From: Eopsaltria australis
Taxonomy: Eukaryota; Chordata; Aves; Passeriformes; Petroicidae
Reading direction: 5' to 3'
DNA: 64,000 nucleotides
Assembly: GCA_034509425.1 (NCBI GenBank)
Contig: JAVTVJ010001766.1
Coordinates: forward strand, 1-64,000
Part shown: positions 9,484-19,257 of the stretch, one piece after another
How positions within the stretch are numbered: position 1 is the first letter of the stretch
Layout of the letters: each line of letters opens with the position of its first letter
Notes under the pieces: generated by a model
What the model was told of the DNA's origin: nothing
The model's database searches: none
The model's input: the letters and a program-made list of their open reading frames with translations, nothing else
Program-made: the position numbers and the translations under genes

Positions 9484-10388
9484 TGTCCTGGTTTGAAGGA
9501 CAGGTGTCTGTTAAGGAAGACAGGAGTCTCCCTTGGAATGGAAAACTGTAACCCCTCTCCCTCCGAATTATTATAAATTTGAAATCAAGAGGCTCTCAGG
9601 CAAAGATATGGGAATAGGAATAACAGTTCTTTACTAATATCTAAAACAAAGCTAACAAATAACAACAACTATGACGTTAACTAACAAACAGAACCAGAAA
9701 CCCAGTGGCACCCTGCTTGGCTTCAGGCACCTTTTCCCTTTTGGTGCAGTTCCAGTCACAGCCTGCAGGGGGCGCTCTGGGTGTGATGATTCCCTGGCGG
9801 CTGCAGGGGGTGCTCCAGCATGAGCTCAAGTAGCACACGGCAATGGCGGCTGCCCGAGGCACGGAGGGATGGAGGAGAGCCTTTGTTTCACAGACCCTTG
9901 GGGGGCGGCTGGTGTCTGAGCCGCAGCAGGATCCTCGGACACAGGGAGCTGGGATGGTAAGAGGTCCTGGCGTGCAGGGGAAGCCCCGCTACAATGTAGC
10001 GAAAAACTCGGAGCGCCGTGGAGGAGGCAGGCAGCTCCCGATGGGGCAGAGAGGGAAAAACTCCCAGCAGACAGACCGGCAGCTCCGTGCTGGCTTCTCA
10101 GGGGCCGTGGGTTCAGCAGACAGCAGCTCCGACCGTCCAGCTCCGAGGGTCCCGAGCAAGAGAGCGTGACCTCCCCTCTGCCCTTGCTTTTTCAGTCTCC
10201 AAAATCTCGCGTTGTCAGGCCTTGCTTCCATGAGAACGATTCTGCCCCACCCTGCCAAGGAGAAAGGCCCTAGCCTTGTGCTTTGTTCTCTTAAGTACTC
10301 AGATATTAGCTCAGTTATTAGTCTCTTGGCAACCCATGGGAGAAAAATTCCTGAGGAAAAAAAACTAAATCCAAACTCCAACAGGGGC
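9479..10388 (-). mobile_element. Solo LTR (family D, ERVL-like), minus orientation
   Basis: The element itself spans 9484-10383. On the plus strand it reads TGTCCTGGTTTGAAGG at the left and ends AACTCCAACA at the right. The full copy at 55193-56156 is in the opposite direction. The sense strand is taken as minus because the polyadenylation-like AGTAAA and TATA-like motifs of the family face that way. Flanks GGGAC and GGGGC are a 5-bp duplication with one mismatch. It interrupts the outer gag. Confidence 0.85.
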
Positions 10389-10734
10389 TCAGGAAAAACC
10401 TTAGGAGAAAAAGAGAGTAATCTACCAGAAATTCCCCGGGATGGTCCTCTGGGAGTAATGCTGGAATACTGGGAAGAGTGCCCCTCAACAGAAAAAACTC
10501 TGATGAAATTTGTGATTCAAATGTTGAATTACATCCTAACCAAAACACCAAACCCCTACCTCTTAAAGAGAGAGGAATTCCAGAAGTTAAATTGAAATCC
10601 CTAATTAAAACAGAACTCTCCGAGGGACCCCAAAGTGGTCAAAGGAGATATACGTTCACATTCCCCTGCAAAACACTACCATCACCAAATCTCCAGGAAA
10701 AGTATAAACATCTTAGGAGATTTTGCTTCACAGG
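10384..10734 (+). pseudogene. gag: gag (matrix region) of outer retrovirus, middle part
   Basis: After the first solo LTR a frame reads a Pro-rich segment with PLGVMLEYW at about 10447-10473. This is the layout of the gammaretroviral matrix N-terminus, where a Leu-Gly-x-Met/Ile-Leu helix follows the myristoylated start. Further codons continue to 10577 in this frame, then in the next one. The second solo LTR ends it at 10734. Frame changes and stops make it a pseudogene. Confidence 0.6.
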
Positions 10735-11599
10735 TGTTTTGATCCAATTATTAAGGTTCTTTGGAAATACCTCTGCCTGAATTAAGGTACAAGCGAGACC
10801 ATATGCCAATCAATAGTATGGGTTTTATTTGATAGTAAATATGAGAGAAAGAGAGAGAGAAGAAAAGAGAGAAAAGGGGGAGTAGGGAGAAAGATGGGGG
10901 GACAGAGAGGGACAGGGACAAAGAATTATCACCAGTCCGTGGGCCCCACTGGTGTCCTGATGTCCTCTTCAGCTGGCCTCGGTGGTGGAAGTCCCCCGAA
11001 AAGCACAGAATGCCATGGGTTAATATACACTCAGGCCAGGTGGAAATGTCCAGGCATGTCCCCCTGGGGGAGGGGGCAGCCTCTAGCAGCAGACTCTGCT
11101 TGCATCACGTGCACTCCTATGGTGCAAGGCGTCTGGGGAGCACTTTGGGGGGTCTGTGATAGATTGTGACTCCCCCTCAGCTGCCTCTCACGTGAGAGTC
11201 CCATGGATGTGGCTTGTGGGGTTGGGGGTTCCACAGCTGGGCCAGTTTGTGTAATGGAGGATGAGTGTGTATTGCCTCTGACCAGAGGTTATGCCATCCT
11301 CCTCCCCCCTTCAGCTGCGGGCTAGGGTTGTGCAAACTTGGCTTCTGTGAGCTGTGCTTTGCCCCCACCCCAAACTCAGCCAGAAATGATTCTCAGTACA
11401 GCTGGTGGCTTCAGCCTCTGTGGACGCATTCCTTTCCCTCAGACTGAGATGACTGAACAATAGGCTTTTCCCTTTATCTAATCTCAGCAGTTTGGCTCGC
11501 AGTCCAAAGTCCCAGTCAGGTATCTTCAGGGAGGCTTCTCTGATCAAAACTTTATATCAATGTTTGAGGCATGAACTATTTTCAGTCTCTGACAACAGG
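10730..11599 (-). mobile_element. Solo LTR (family E, ERVL-like), minus orientation, perfect duplication
   Basis: The LTR spans 10735-11594, minus strand TGTCAGAGACTG to GGATCAAAACA. It is flanked by ACAGG on both sides (10730-10734, 11595-11599). A second full copy lies at 41689-42545 in plus orientation. The pyrimidine/purine-rich (GA)n block near 10845-10880 is the counterpart of the (CT)n block before AATAAA in that copy. Confidence 0.92.
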
Positions 11600-11908
11600 G
11601 AAAAAGGAAGTATTATGGGATGGTATAGAAAGTTTTAGATTCTGGACTGTGAGTATGCTACTATATTGATAAGTACACACGGGCCAGGAGGACCAATGCA
11701 GTCGGCTAAAAATACCTCTGCTGCTGCAAAAATCAACTGTCTACAAATAAAACACAAACCTGCAGAAGTGAGTATCTCAAACTCTGCAGAGATGATTCTT
11801 ACCTTGCTGAAAAGGACTCCAAATACGCTGAGATTGTTTAGTACTGAAATGGGTAACAACTACCTGTTTTCAAATACCCATAGTTTGTAGTTTGTTTCAG
11901 ATAGTTGT

Positions 11909-11950
11909 GGGGGGTTGGGGGCGGGGGGGGGGGGGGAGGGGGGGGGGAGA
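11909..11950 (+). repeat. G-rich tract with G-quadruplex potential
   Basis: More than thirty G in about 40 bases, broken by TT, C and A. It is the densest G run in the window. It gives rise to a false poly-Pro frame on the other strand. Confidence 0.8.
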
Positions 11951-12679
11951 GCTGGCAATTCAAACCCTTCCTCTCGCAGAAAGAAAAAAAACCCAAACCC
12001 TGACACTTCTTTACAGCAGAGAAAAACCCTAAGCTAAACATCCTCAAACCAGCTTCCCCACATTCCTGCATGTTAACAACTTCTAACGACTCTTCTCTCT
12101 TTAGTGAGAGCAGAGAAAACCTTTAAAATTTTGTAACTAACACCAAAGTTTGAAATCTCTTTTAAATACTCCTACAGGAGCCACTTAATTTAGCCCATGT
12201 CCGGAACTTATGAAGAGTGGACCTGTATAGCCCTAAATATTTATGTAAATATAAAAAAAAACCCCAAAAAAACCTGCGGGACCAAGCCAAGGCTGTGGGA
12301 CAGCCGGGGCTCAGTGCCAGGCAGTGCCTGACGCTGCCAACCCCCGCGGGCAGGGGCTGCAGTGGCTCCCCGGGCCCAATGAAGTTGCGGGACACCCCGG
12401 CCCCAGCCCATCCCTGGGGCACTGTCGGCTGTGTCTGCCCGCTGAGCTGCACCAGCACCTGGGGCTATGTAGAGCTTGTAGTGTTGGGAGCACCAGGTCC
12501 AAAGGGAAGGGGGCAACTACCAGGAATGAAACATTAGAAATTAATTGTTCAAGGTGTCGGGATCTGCTGTTATACCAGGAGCTCGACTGAAAAGTGTGTT
12601 TTCTAGTAAACACGGAAACTTCTCTATCTATGCCAAAGGAAGAACAATTGTTCAAATGTTCTTTTCATAAGTGAGAAAG

Positions 12680-12701
12680 ATGTGTGTGTGTGTGTGTGTG
12701 T
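12680..12701 (+). repeat. (TG)n microsatellite
   Basis: About ten TG units inside the decayed outer retrovirus. Confidence 0.9.
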
Positions 12702-12739
12702 TAAGTTTCACTGGCAGATAACAGTAACACGGGGATGCC

Positions 12740-13186
12740 CATGAGAGTTTGCTAGATGTGCGAGATGGGGTTGAAAAACATGAGTTTCTGATGATTCCTA
12801 TTTCTGATTGTGGTTTGCAAGGAAGAAATTTAACAACTGGAGTTAAAAACACGAGTTGGTGTTGTGGGGGGGGTAATAGGAAAACTAACACTGTTGTGAA
12901 TACTAAACTGAACCCAAAGGTGTGGGCAGTCCCAGGGAATATAGAAGTTAAAAGTGGGTCTTTTAAAACCATGTGTGTGTGTTCCCCGGTAACATTCTAA
13001 TCCTGCCAGTTATAGTGCAAGACCTGACAATAGTAAATGAAACTATTAAACCCAGGCACTCCACAATCCTAGGTTCTTATATCATCGTGAATCAGGTTCC
13101 CTCCTCACACCGGTGCTAAGGGATGCTTTCTAGAAATACCCTCTTACAGAACATTATAAATAGTATTTTGCCTTTGAGTAGAAACA
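12740..13186 (+). pseudogene. pol: Protease C-terminus and start of reverse transcriptase, outer retrovirus
   Basis: At 12779-12840 one frame reads FLMIP followed by LQGRN, which matches the end of a gammaretroviral protease, where FLxIP precedes LLGRD. Downstream the frame breaks. At about 13130-13178 the phase giving DAF then YFAFE is the RT palm segment of gamma-type viruses (DAF at its start, FAFEW at its end) with a stop inside. The ERVL provirus enters five codon positions later. The rest of RT continues at 19253. Confidence 0.65.
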
Positions 13187-13701
13187 TGTCTTAGGTTACA
13201 ATGGTATGTATTCTATCACCATCTTCGTGGGATGTTGGGGGCTGGGCGTGGCAGTGTTCCTGATGGCTGCAGAATGGTGTGCTAATGGACCAGTCGTTAG
13301 GGCCAGATGGGCATTTCACTCACCCCAAACATAGTGCAGATAGTGGCTCATCATCCCATTGTGAGATGTCCGGCCCAAGGGGAGGAGCCAATGTATCCCG
13401 ATCTGCATATAAACTCAGATCTGAAGCACCATAGGCAGCTTTTTCCACGGGATTCCCTGAGGAAGACCAGACCCTTCTACACCACCACTGGACCTTCAGA
13501 GGAGAACTACATCTATCACTCCCAGAGGACTGCAACCACCTTCTAAGTGGACTACTACCAACACCCTGACCGACAGGGTGTCAGGTTGTATTCTGACTCT
13601 GTCAGTGGTTTCTTCTTTTTTTTTGTATTACTACATTTTTTCCTATTAAATTGTAGTTCTGACTTTGAGCCTCTCACTGATTTGTTTTTCAAACTACCAC
13701 A
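13187..13701 (+). repeat. 5' LTR of ERVL provirus
   Basis: It starts TGTCTTAGGTTACAATGG and ends AAACTACCACA. A TATAAA motif at about 13408-13413 (in GCATATAAACTC) is a likely TATA box, and TATTAAA at about 13645 a likely polyadenylation signal. The 3' copy reads AATAAA there. Confidence 0.93.
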
Positions 13702-13706
13702 TTTTT

Positions 13707-13724
13707 TGGCACCCAAACGTGAGG
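13707..13724 (+). other. Primer binding site, tRNA-Lys-like
   Basis: TGGCACCCAAACGTGAGG follows the LTR after five T. It resembles the tRNA-Lys-1,2 primer site, with an A for G and one extra A. It is not the Leu-type site typical of mammalian ERVL. The exact tRNA is uncertain. Confidence 0.6.
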
Positions 13725-13782
13725 CCAGGCCCTGAGGAAAGTCAGAATTACAATTTTGTGTTCTAGAAGCCACCTATTCACC

Positions 13783-14358
13783 ATGATACTCAACATACTT
13801 ACATGTGTCCTGTACCTTGCTCTGTATATATTTCCGCAGACAGGGAATTACCTGCCTGTGGTAATGCTCCTGTGTAGGCCGGGGTATCATATAAAAATTG
13901 CTTTATTAGTTTACTATGTCTATTGCATGATAACCTCCAAGGCAATGAACACCATTCAGAATATATACTCAATTTTGTTTGCTTGTCCTGGTGTGGGCTG
14001 TTACATCTGGGGCTGCCTAAACAATCACACCCAGCCCCTAGGGGAAAGAGTAGAGAGTGGTTTCTTTCAGCCTTTCAGACCTGACACAACTGTTTTTGAA
14101 AATATTGAGTTCCCTTTGGATGTCAAAGATGGTATAATCTTGCTGTCAGTTCTGTTTTCTTTCCTCTCTATGACCTGCACTGTGTACACCATGCTTAGAG
14201 TCAGAACAATGCTCGATGCTGCACAGTATCCTCAGGATGAGGACAAGAAAAGCAGCAGAACAACAGGCACCGTATCTAAACAAAATGTCATGGAGGAAAA
14301 AGAGACTGAAAGAAACGACAGTCTCCACACAAGCCATCACCAAGCCAGAACAGCCTAA
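13783..14358 (+). CDS. Uncharacterised multi-span membrane protein in the ERVL leader
   Basis: This 191-residue intact frame lies between the ERVL primer site and gag. The ATG at 13783 is chosen because of its strong context (CACCATGA). An upstream TTG in the same frame is not a likely start. Hydrophobic segments lie at about residues 2-17, 23-50 (split by Cys-Arg-Pro-Gly), 59-79 and 117-139, giving about four spans. A 40-residue loop with an N-glycosylation site (Asn-81, NHT) lies before the last span. The tail, from residue 145, is charged. The last 74 bp overlap gag in another frame. I do not recognise the family. The four-span layout with a larger second loop recalls MS4A-type proteins, but that is only a shape match. 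It could be a viral accessory protein or a captured host gene. Confidence 0.6.
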   Translation: MILNILTCVLYLALYIFPQTGNYLPVVMLLCRPGYHIKIALLVYYVYCMITSKAMNTIQNIYSILFACPGVGCYIWGCLNNHTQPLGERVESGFFQPFRPDTTVFENIEFPLDVKDGIILLSVLFSFLSMTCTVYTMLRVRTMLDAAQYPQDEDKKSSRTTGTVSKQNVMEEKETERNDSLHTSHHQARTA

Positions 14359-15427
14359 GCCAGTAGCAGTTACCCCCCTTCAGAAAAAGAAAACCAGGAG
14401 CAAATCAGCCCGCACAGCGACCGATGAGGAGGAGGCTGGACCTTCGCACCAAGCAGAAGAGACAGAGCCAGAGATCATCACTCGCTCTTTATCCCTGGGT
14501 GAGTTGCGTGACCTACGGAGGGAGTTCACCCGCCAGACAAATGAATCCATCCTGACCTGGCTTCTTTGCATCTGGGATGCTGCAGCCAATGACACCATGC
14601 TAGATGGAAGTGAGGCCAGGCAACTTGGATCCCTGACCCAGGATGTGGTCATTGACCAGGGGATCAGGAAAACCCAAGAAACTCTCAGCCTCTGGCGGCG
14701 ACTGCTGGCAAGTGTAAGGGACAGATACCTTTGTAAAGAAGACCTCCAGGTGCACCAAGGACAATGGAGCACAATGGAACAAGGTATCCGATGCCTGAGA
14801 GAATTGGCCGTGCTGGAGATCATTTTCTCAGAAGATGAGAGATTCCCTAAGAACCCAGATGATGTCCAATGCACATCACAGATGTGGTTGAGATTCGCAC
14901 GGCTTGGACCAGAGATATACTCCCGTTACCTAGCAACAGTGCAATGGAGGGAAGGAGCGGACAAGGTGGGAGTACTGGTCAACAAACTAAGAATTTATGA
15001 GGACACTGTCACTGCCCCGTTACGCACCCATGTCTCATCTGTGGAAACACAGCTGGCTGAGCACGTCCGGAACTTGGAAGAGAAACTCAGAAAGGAGCTG
15101 AAGCAAGAAATTCACCACATCTCACCAGAACCAACAAGGGTCTCTGCTATTAGGAGCCAACATTCTCCAGCCAGAGAGAGAAGATACACTCCACGAGGTA
15201 ACCTCTGGTTTTTCCTTCAGGAGCATGGAGAAGACATGAGAAAGTGGGACAGAAAACCCACCTCTTCCTTAGCAGCCCGAGTACGTGAACTGAAAAGAGG
15301 AACAGCTACCTCAAGAACCCCATCTAGAGTCAACGCTGCTCCGGTCTCTTGTGGACAGAACTCAGAACAGTATAGGAATGATGATATGACTGATCCTCTT
15401 GAAGGGACCTCAAGAACATATTTATAG
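14285..15427 (+). CDS. gag: ERVL gag polyprotein
   Basis: The frame runs 380 residues from the ATG at 14285. An in-frame ATG at 14216 is also possible. Residues about 75-190 form a helical domain with LSLGELRDLRREF, a block typical of ERVL gag. Around residues 260-290 a coiled-coil-like charged helix follows. Near residue 315 is the strongly conserved ERVL block RYTPRGNLWFFL, then a Lys/Arg/Pro-rich tail. No CCHC zinc knuckle is present, as is usual in ERVL. It would form the intracellular particle and pack the RNA. The frame ends in TAG and stays in phase with pol. Confidence 0.9.
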   Translation: MSWRKKRLKETTVSTQAITKPEQPKPVAVTPLQKKKTRSKSARTATDEEEAGPSHQAEETEPEIITRSLSLGELRDLRREFTRQTNESILTWLLCIWDAAANDTMLDGSEARQLGSLTQDVVIDQGIRKTQETLSLWRRLLASVRDRYLCKEDLQVHQGQWSTMEQGIRCLRELAVLEIIFSEDERFPKNPDDVQCTSQMWLRFARLGPEIYSRYLATVQWREGADKVGVLVNKLRIYEDTVTAPLRTHVSSVETQLAEHVRNLEEKLRKELKQEIHHISPEPTRVSAIRSQHSPARERRYTPRGNLWFFLQEHGEDMRKWDRKPTSSLAARVRELKRGTATSRTPSRVNAAPVSCGQNSEQYRNDDMTDPLEGTSRTYL

Positions 15428-15520
15428 GAAGAGAGCAACGTGTACCACGATCAGGAATAGAGGGGCCCTGCCTCTAGCCAGGTAGAGGAAAGGGACAACC
15501 AGATCTATTGGACTGTGTAG

Positions 15521-18500
15521 ATCCGATGGCCTGGCACATCTGACCCACAAAGATACACGGCTTTGGTTGACACCGGCGCTCAATGTACCCTGATGCCATC
15601 AAGGTACGTGGGAACAGAATCTATTTCTATTTCTGGGGTGACAAGAAGATCCCAGCAGCTGACTGTATTGGAAGCTGAAGTGAGTTTAACTGGGAATGAG
15701 TGGCAGAAACACCCCATCGTGACCGGCCCAGAGGCCCCATGCATCCTGGGCATAGACTATCTTAGAAATGGGTATTTCAAAGACCCAAAAGGACATCGTT
15801 GGGCTTTCGGGATAGCCGCAGTAGAAACAGAAGACATCCAACAGCTAAATACCTTGCCTGGTCTCTCAGATGACCCCTCTCCTGTGGGACTGCTAGAAGT
15901 TGAAGAACAACAGGTACCAATCGCCACGGCGACAGTGCACCGACGGCAGTACCGCACAGACAGAGACTCTGTGCTTCCCATCCACGAGATGATTCGTAAA
16001 CTGGAGAGCCAAGGGGTGGTCAGCAAAGCTCATTCACCCTTTAACAGCCCTATATGGCCAGTGCGTAAGTCCAGTGGAGAATGGAGACTGACAGTGGATT
16101 ATCGTGGCCTGAATGAGGTCACACCACCACTGAGTGCTGCTGTGCCAGACATGTTGGAACTTCAGTACAAACTGGAATCCAAGGCAGCAAAGTGGTACGC
16201 GACCATCGATACCGCCAATGCCTTTTTCTCCATCCCTCTGGCAGCAGAGTGCAGGCCTCAGTTTGCTTTCACCTGGAGAGGAGTGCAGTACACCTGGAAC
16301 AGACTCCCCCAGGGGTGGAAGCACAGCCCCACCATCTGCCATGGACTGATCCAGGCTGCACTGGAAAAGGGTGAGGCTCCAGAACATTTGCAGTACATCG
16401 ACGACATTATCGTATGGGGGAACACAGCAGAGGAAGTCTTTGAGAAAGGAAAGAAGATCATCCAGATTCTCCTAAGAGCTGGTTTTGCCATCAAGCGAAG
16501 TAAGGTTAAGGGACCCGCTCAAGAAATCCAGTTCTTAGGAGTCAAGTGGCAAGATGGACGTCGCCAGATCCCGACAGAAGTAGTCAACAAGATCACTGCT
16601 ATGTCCCCACCTACGAACAAGAAGGAAACCCAGGCTTTTCTAGGAGCTGTCGGGTTTTGGAGAATGCATATCCCGGAATACAGCACAATTGTAAGCCCTC
16701 TTTACCTCGTGACACGAAAAAGAAATGATTTCCAGTGGGGTCCTGAGCAACAACAAGCATTCGAACAAATTAAGCAGGAGATTGCCCATGCAGTAGCCCT
16801 TGGGCCAGTCAGAACAGGGCAGGATGTGAAAAATGTGCTCTACACTGCGGCCGGGGAGAATGGTCCATCCTGGAGCCTGTGGCAGAAGGGACCTGAAGAG
16901 GCTCGAGGACGACCACTTGGGTTCTGGAGTCGGGGATACAAAGGATCTGAGGCCAGCTATACCCCAACCGAGAAAGAGATTCTTGCAGCTTATGAAGGAG
17001 TTCGAGCTGCCTCGGAAGTAATTGGCACCGAAGCACAGCTTCTTCTGGCACCCCGACTACCAGTGCTGGGTTGGATGTTCAAGGGAAGGGTTCCTTCCAC
17101 ACATCATGCCACCGACGCCACATGGAGCAAGTGGATTGCGCTGATCACACAGCGAGCCCGGATAGGAAACCCTAATCGCCCTGGGATTCTGGAAATTATA
17201 AGAAACTGGCCTGAAGGTGAGACTTTTGGATTATCTTCTGAAGAAGAGGAGGGGCAAGTGACACATGCTGAGGAAGCCCCACCATATAATGAGCTACCAG
17301 AGAGTGAAAGACGATATGCCCTCTTCACTGATGGTTCCTGCCGAATTGTGGGTGCTAACCTGAAGTGGAAAGCTGCTGTATGGAGCCCCACACGACGAGT
17401 TGCACAAGCTACTGAGGGAGAAGGTGGATTGAGTCAGGTCGCAGAGCTTAGAGCCGTCCAGCTGGCTTTGGATATTGCTGAGCGGGAGAAGTGGCCTCGG
17501 CTCTATCTCTACACTGACTCCTGGATGGTAGCTAACGCTTTGTGGGGTTGGTTGAATCACTGGAGAAAGGCCAACTGGCAGCACAGAGGGAAACCTGTCT
17601 GGGCCGCTGAGATTTGGCAGGACATCGCTACCCGTGTACAGAGGCTGACTGTGAAGGTTCGACACGTGGATGCACACATACCCAAGAGTCGGGCCAATGA
17701 AGAACATCGTAACAACGAGCAGGTGGACCGAGCTGCCAGACTGAGAGTATCACAGGTGGATCTGGACTGGCAGCACAAGGGAGAATTATTTCTAGCTCGT
17801 TGGGCCCATGATGCCTCTGGTCATCAGGGACGAGATGCAACATACCGATGGGCTCGTGACCGAAGGGTGGACTTGACCATGGACAGCATCTCACAGGTCA
17901 TCCATGGCTGCGAGACCTGCGCTATGATCAAGCAGGCCAAGCGGGTGAAGCCTCTGTGGTACGGTGGATGATGGTCAAAGTATAGGTATGGGGAAGCCTG
18001 GGAAATTGACTACATCACCCTTCCCCAAACCCGCCAAGGCAAGCGCTACGTGCTGACCATGGTGGAAGCAACCACTGGATGGTTGGAGACCTACGCTGTG
18101 CCTCATGCTACTGCCCGAAACACCATCTTAGGCCTGGAAAAGCAAGTCTTGTGGAGACATGGCACCCCTGAGAGAATTGAGTCGGACAACAGGACCCATT
18201 TCAAGAATAGCCTTATAAACAGCTGGGCCAGAGAACATGGCATCGAGTGGATATATCATATCCCTTATCATGCACCAGCTGCCGGGAAAGTTGAGCGGTG
18301 CAATGGACTACTTAAGACCACCCTGAAGGCACTTGGCAGGGGGACCTTTAAAAATTGGGAAGTGAACTTAGCAAAGGCCACCTCGATGGTCAACACACGA
18401 GGCTCCATCAATCGAGCTGGTCCTGCCCAGTCTGAACCCTTGCACACAGTGGACGGAGACAGAGTCCCTGTGGTACACATGAGAGGTATTTTAGGAAAGA

Positions 18501-18655
18501 CTGTTTGGATTAGTCCCACCTCAGACAAAGGCAAACCTATCCGCAGGGTTGTTTTTGCTCAAGGACCTGGTTACACTTGGTGGGTAATGCAGAAAGATGG
18601 GGAAACCCATTGTGTACCACAAGGAAACTTAATTTTAAGTGAGAACTGTGTGTAA
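15521..18655 (+). pseudogene. pol: ERVL pol: protease, RT, RNase H, integrase, one internal stop
   Basis: This frame is in phase with gag and is cut off from it by three TAG codons (15425, 15458, 15518). Protease: Asp-Thr-Gly at 15569-15577. RT: finger motif with LTVDYRGLN, catalytic Asp in ATIDTA at about 16208, LPQGWKHSP, and YIDD at 16394-16405. RNase H: Asp in FTDGSC (about 17330), Glu in AELRA, Asp in YTDS and Asp in VDAH. Integrase: His, His, Cys, Cys zinc domain at about 17807-17920, then a TGA at 17969-17971. The catalytic core follows in the same frame, with Asp at 18008, Asp in SDNRTH and Glu in KVERC exactly 36 residues later (D-35-E). A Gly at the residue after the second Asp-Asn is replaced by Arg. 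No dUTPase domain is seen. The stop would make integrase fail unless read through. Confidence 0.93.
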
Positions 18656-18703
18656 AGTTTCATTATATATGTATAAAGGGGGGTACTGGTTTGGGTATCA
18701 CAT

Positions 18704-18769
18704 AGATGGTGATAGAATAAGGGGTGGATAATGTCTTAGGTTACAATGGTATGTATTCTATCACCATCT
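18704..18769 (+). promoter_or_regulatory. 16-bp perfect inverted repeat across the polypurine/U3 junction
   Basis: AGATGGTGATAGAATA (18704-18719) is the reverse complement of TATTCTATCACCATCT (18754-18769) inside the 3' LTR. The 34-base loop holds the purine-rich AGGGGTGGATAA and the first bases of U3. The 5' LTR has only the right arm, so the hairpin exists only at the 3' end. Confidence 0.75.
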
Positions 18770-19252
18770 TCGTGGGATGTTGGGGGCTGGGCGTGGCAGT
18801 GTTCCTGATGGCTGCAGAATGGTGTGCTAATGGGCCAGTCGTTAGGGCCAGATGGGCATTTCACTCACCCCAAACATAGTGCAGATAGTGACTCATCATC
18901 CCATTGTGAGATGTCCGGCCCAAGGGGAGGAGCCAATGTATCCCGATCTGCATATAAACTCAGATCTGAAGCACCATAGGCAGCTTTTTCCACGGGATTC
19001 CCTGAGGAAGACCAGACCCTTCTACACCACCACTGGACCTTCAGAGGAGAACTACATCTATCACTCCCAGAGGACTGCAACCACCTTCTAAGTGGACTAC
19101 TACCAACACCCTGACTGACAGGGTGTCAGGTTGTATTCTGACTCTGTCAGTGGTTTCTTTTTTTTTTTTTTGTATTACTACATTTTTTTTTCCTAATAAA
19201 TTGTAGTTCTGACTTTGAGCCTCTCACTGATTTGTTTTTTCAAACTACCACA
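18732..19252 (+). repeat. 3' LTR of ERVL provirus
   Basis: Same ends as the 5' LTR and nearly identical to it, 521 bp against 515. The difference comes mainly from T-run lengths. An AATAAA near 19194 serves as the polyadenylation signal. Confidence 0.93.
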
Positions 19253-19257
19253 AAACA

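Larger units (their letters stand above)
11600..12740 (+). pseudogene. Decayed gag/pro region of outer retrovirus
   Basis: This continues the outer element up to its protease but is heavily worn. I see no zinc knuckle or major homology region that I would vouch for. It holds a long G-rich tract (11911-11949), a GC-rich block (12270-12500) and a (TG)n run (12680-12701). Part of it, especially the GC-rich block, may be a further small insertion. Confidence 0.4.
13182..19257 (+). mobile_element. ERVL provirus, nearly complete, envelope-less, inserted in outer RT
   Basis: The provirus proper is 13187-19252. The target duplication AAACA is perfect on both sides (13182-13186, 19253-19257), and 5 bp is the usual size for ERVL. 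Order: LTR, Lys-like primer site, four-span membrane ORF, gag, pol (protease, RT, RNase H, integrase), polypurine stretch, LTR. There is no env: only about 75 bp separates the pol stop from the 3' LTR. By eye the LTRs differ at about four or five positions and in T-run lengths, so insertion was recent. Coding damage is limited to three TAG codons between gag and pol and one TGA in integrase. Confidence 0.93.

Noticed and set aside
11838..12071. Poly-Pro frame on the minus strand
   Set aside because: It is produced by the G-rich tract on the plus strand.
13756..13782. Upstream start (TTG) for the ERVL leader ORF
   Set aside because: TTG is an unlikely start in vertebrates, while the ATG at 13783 has a strong context.
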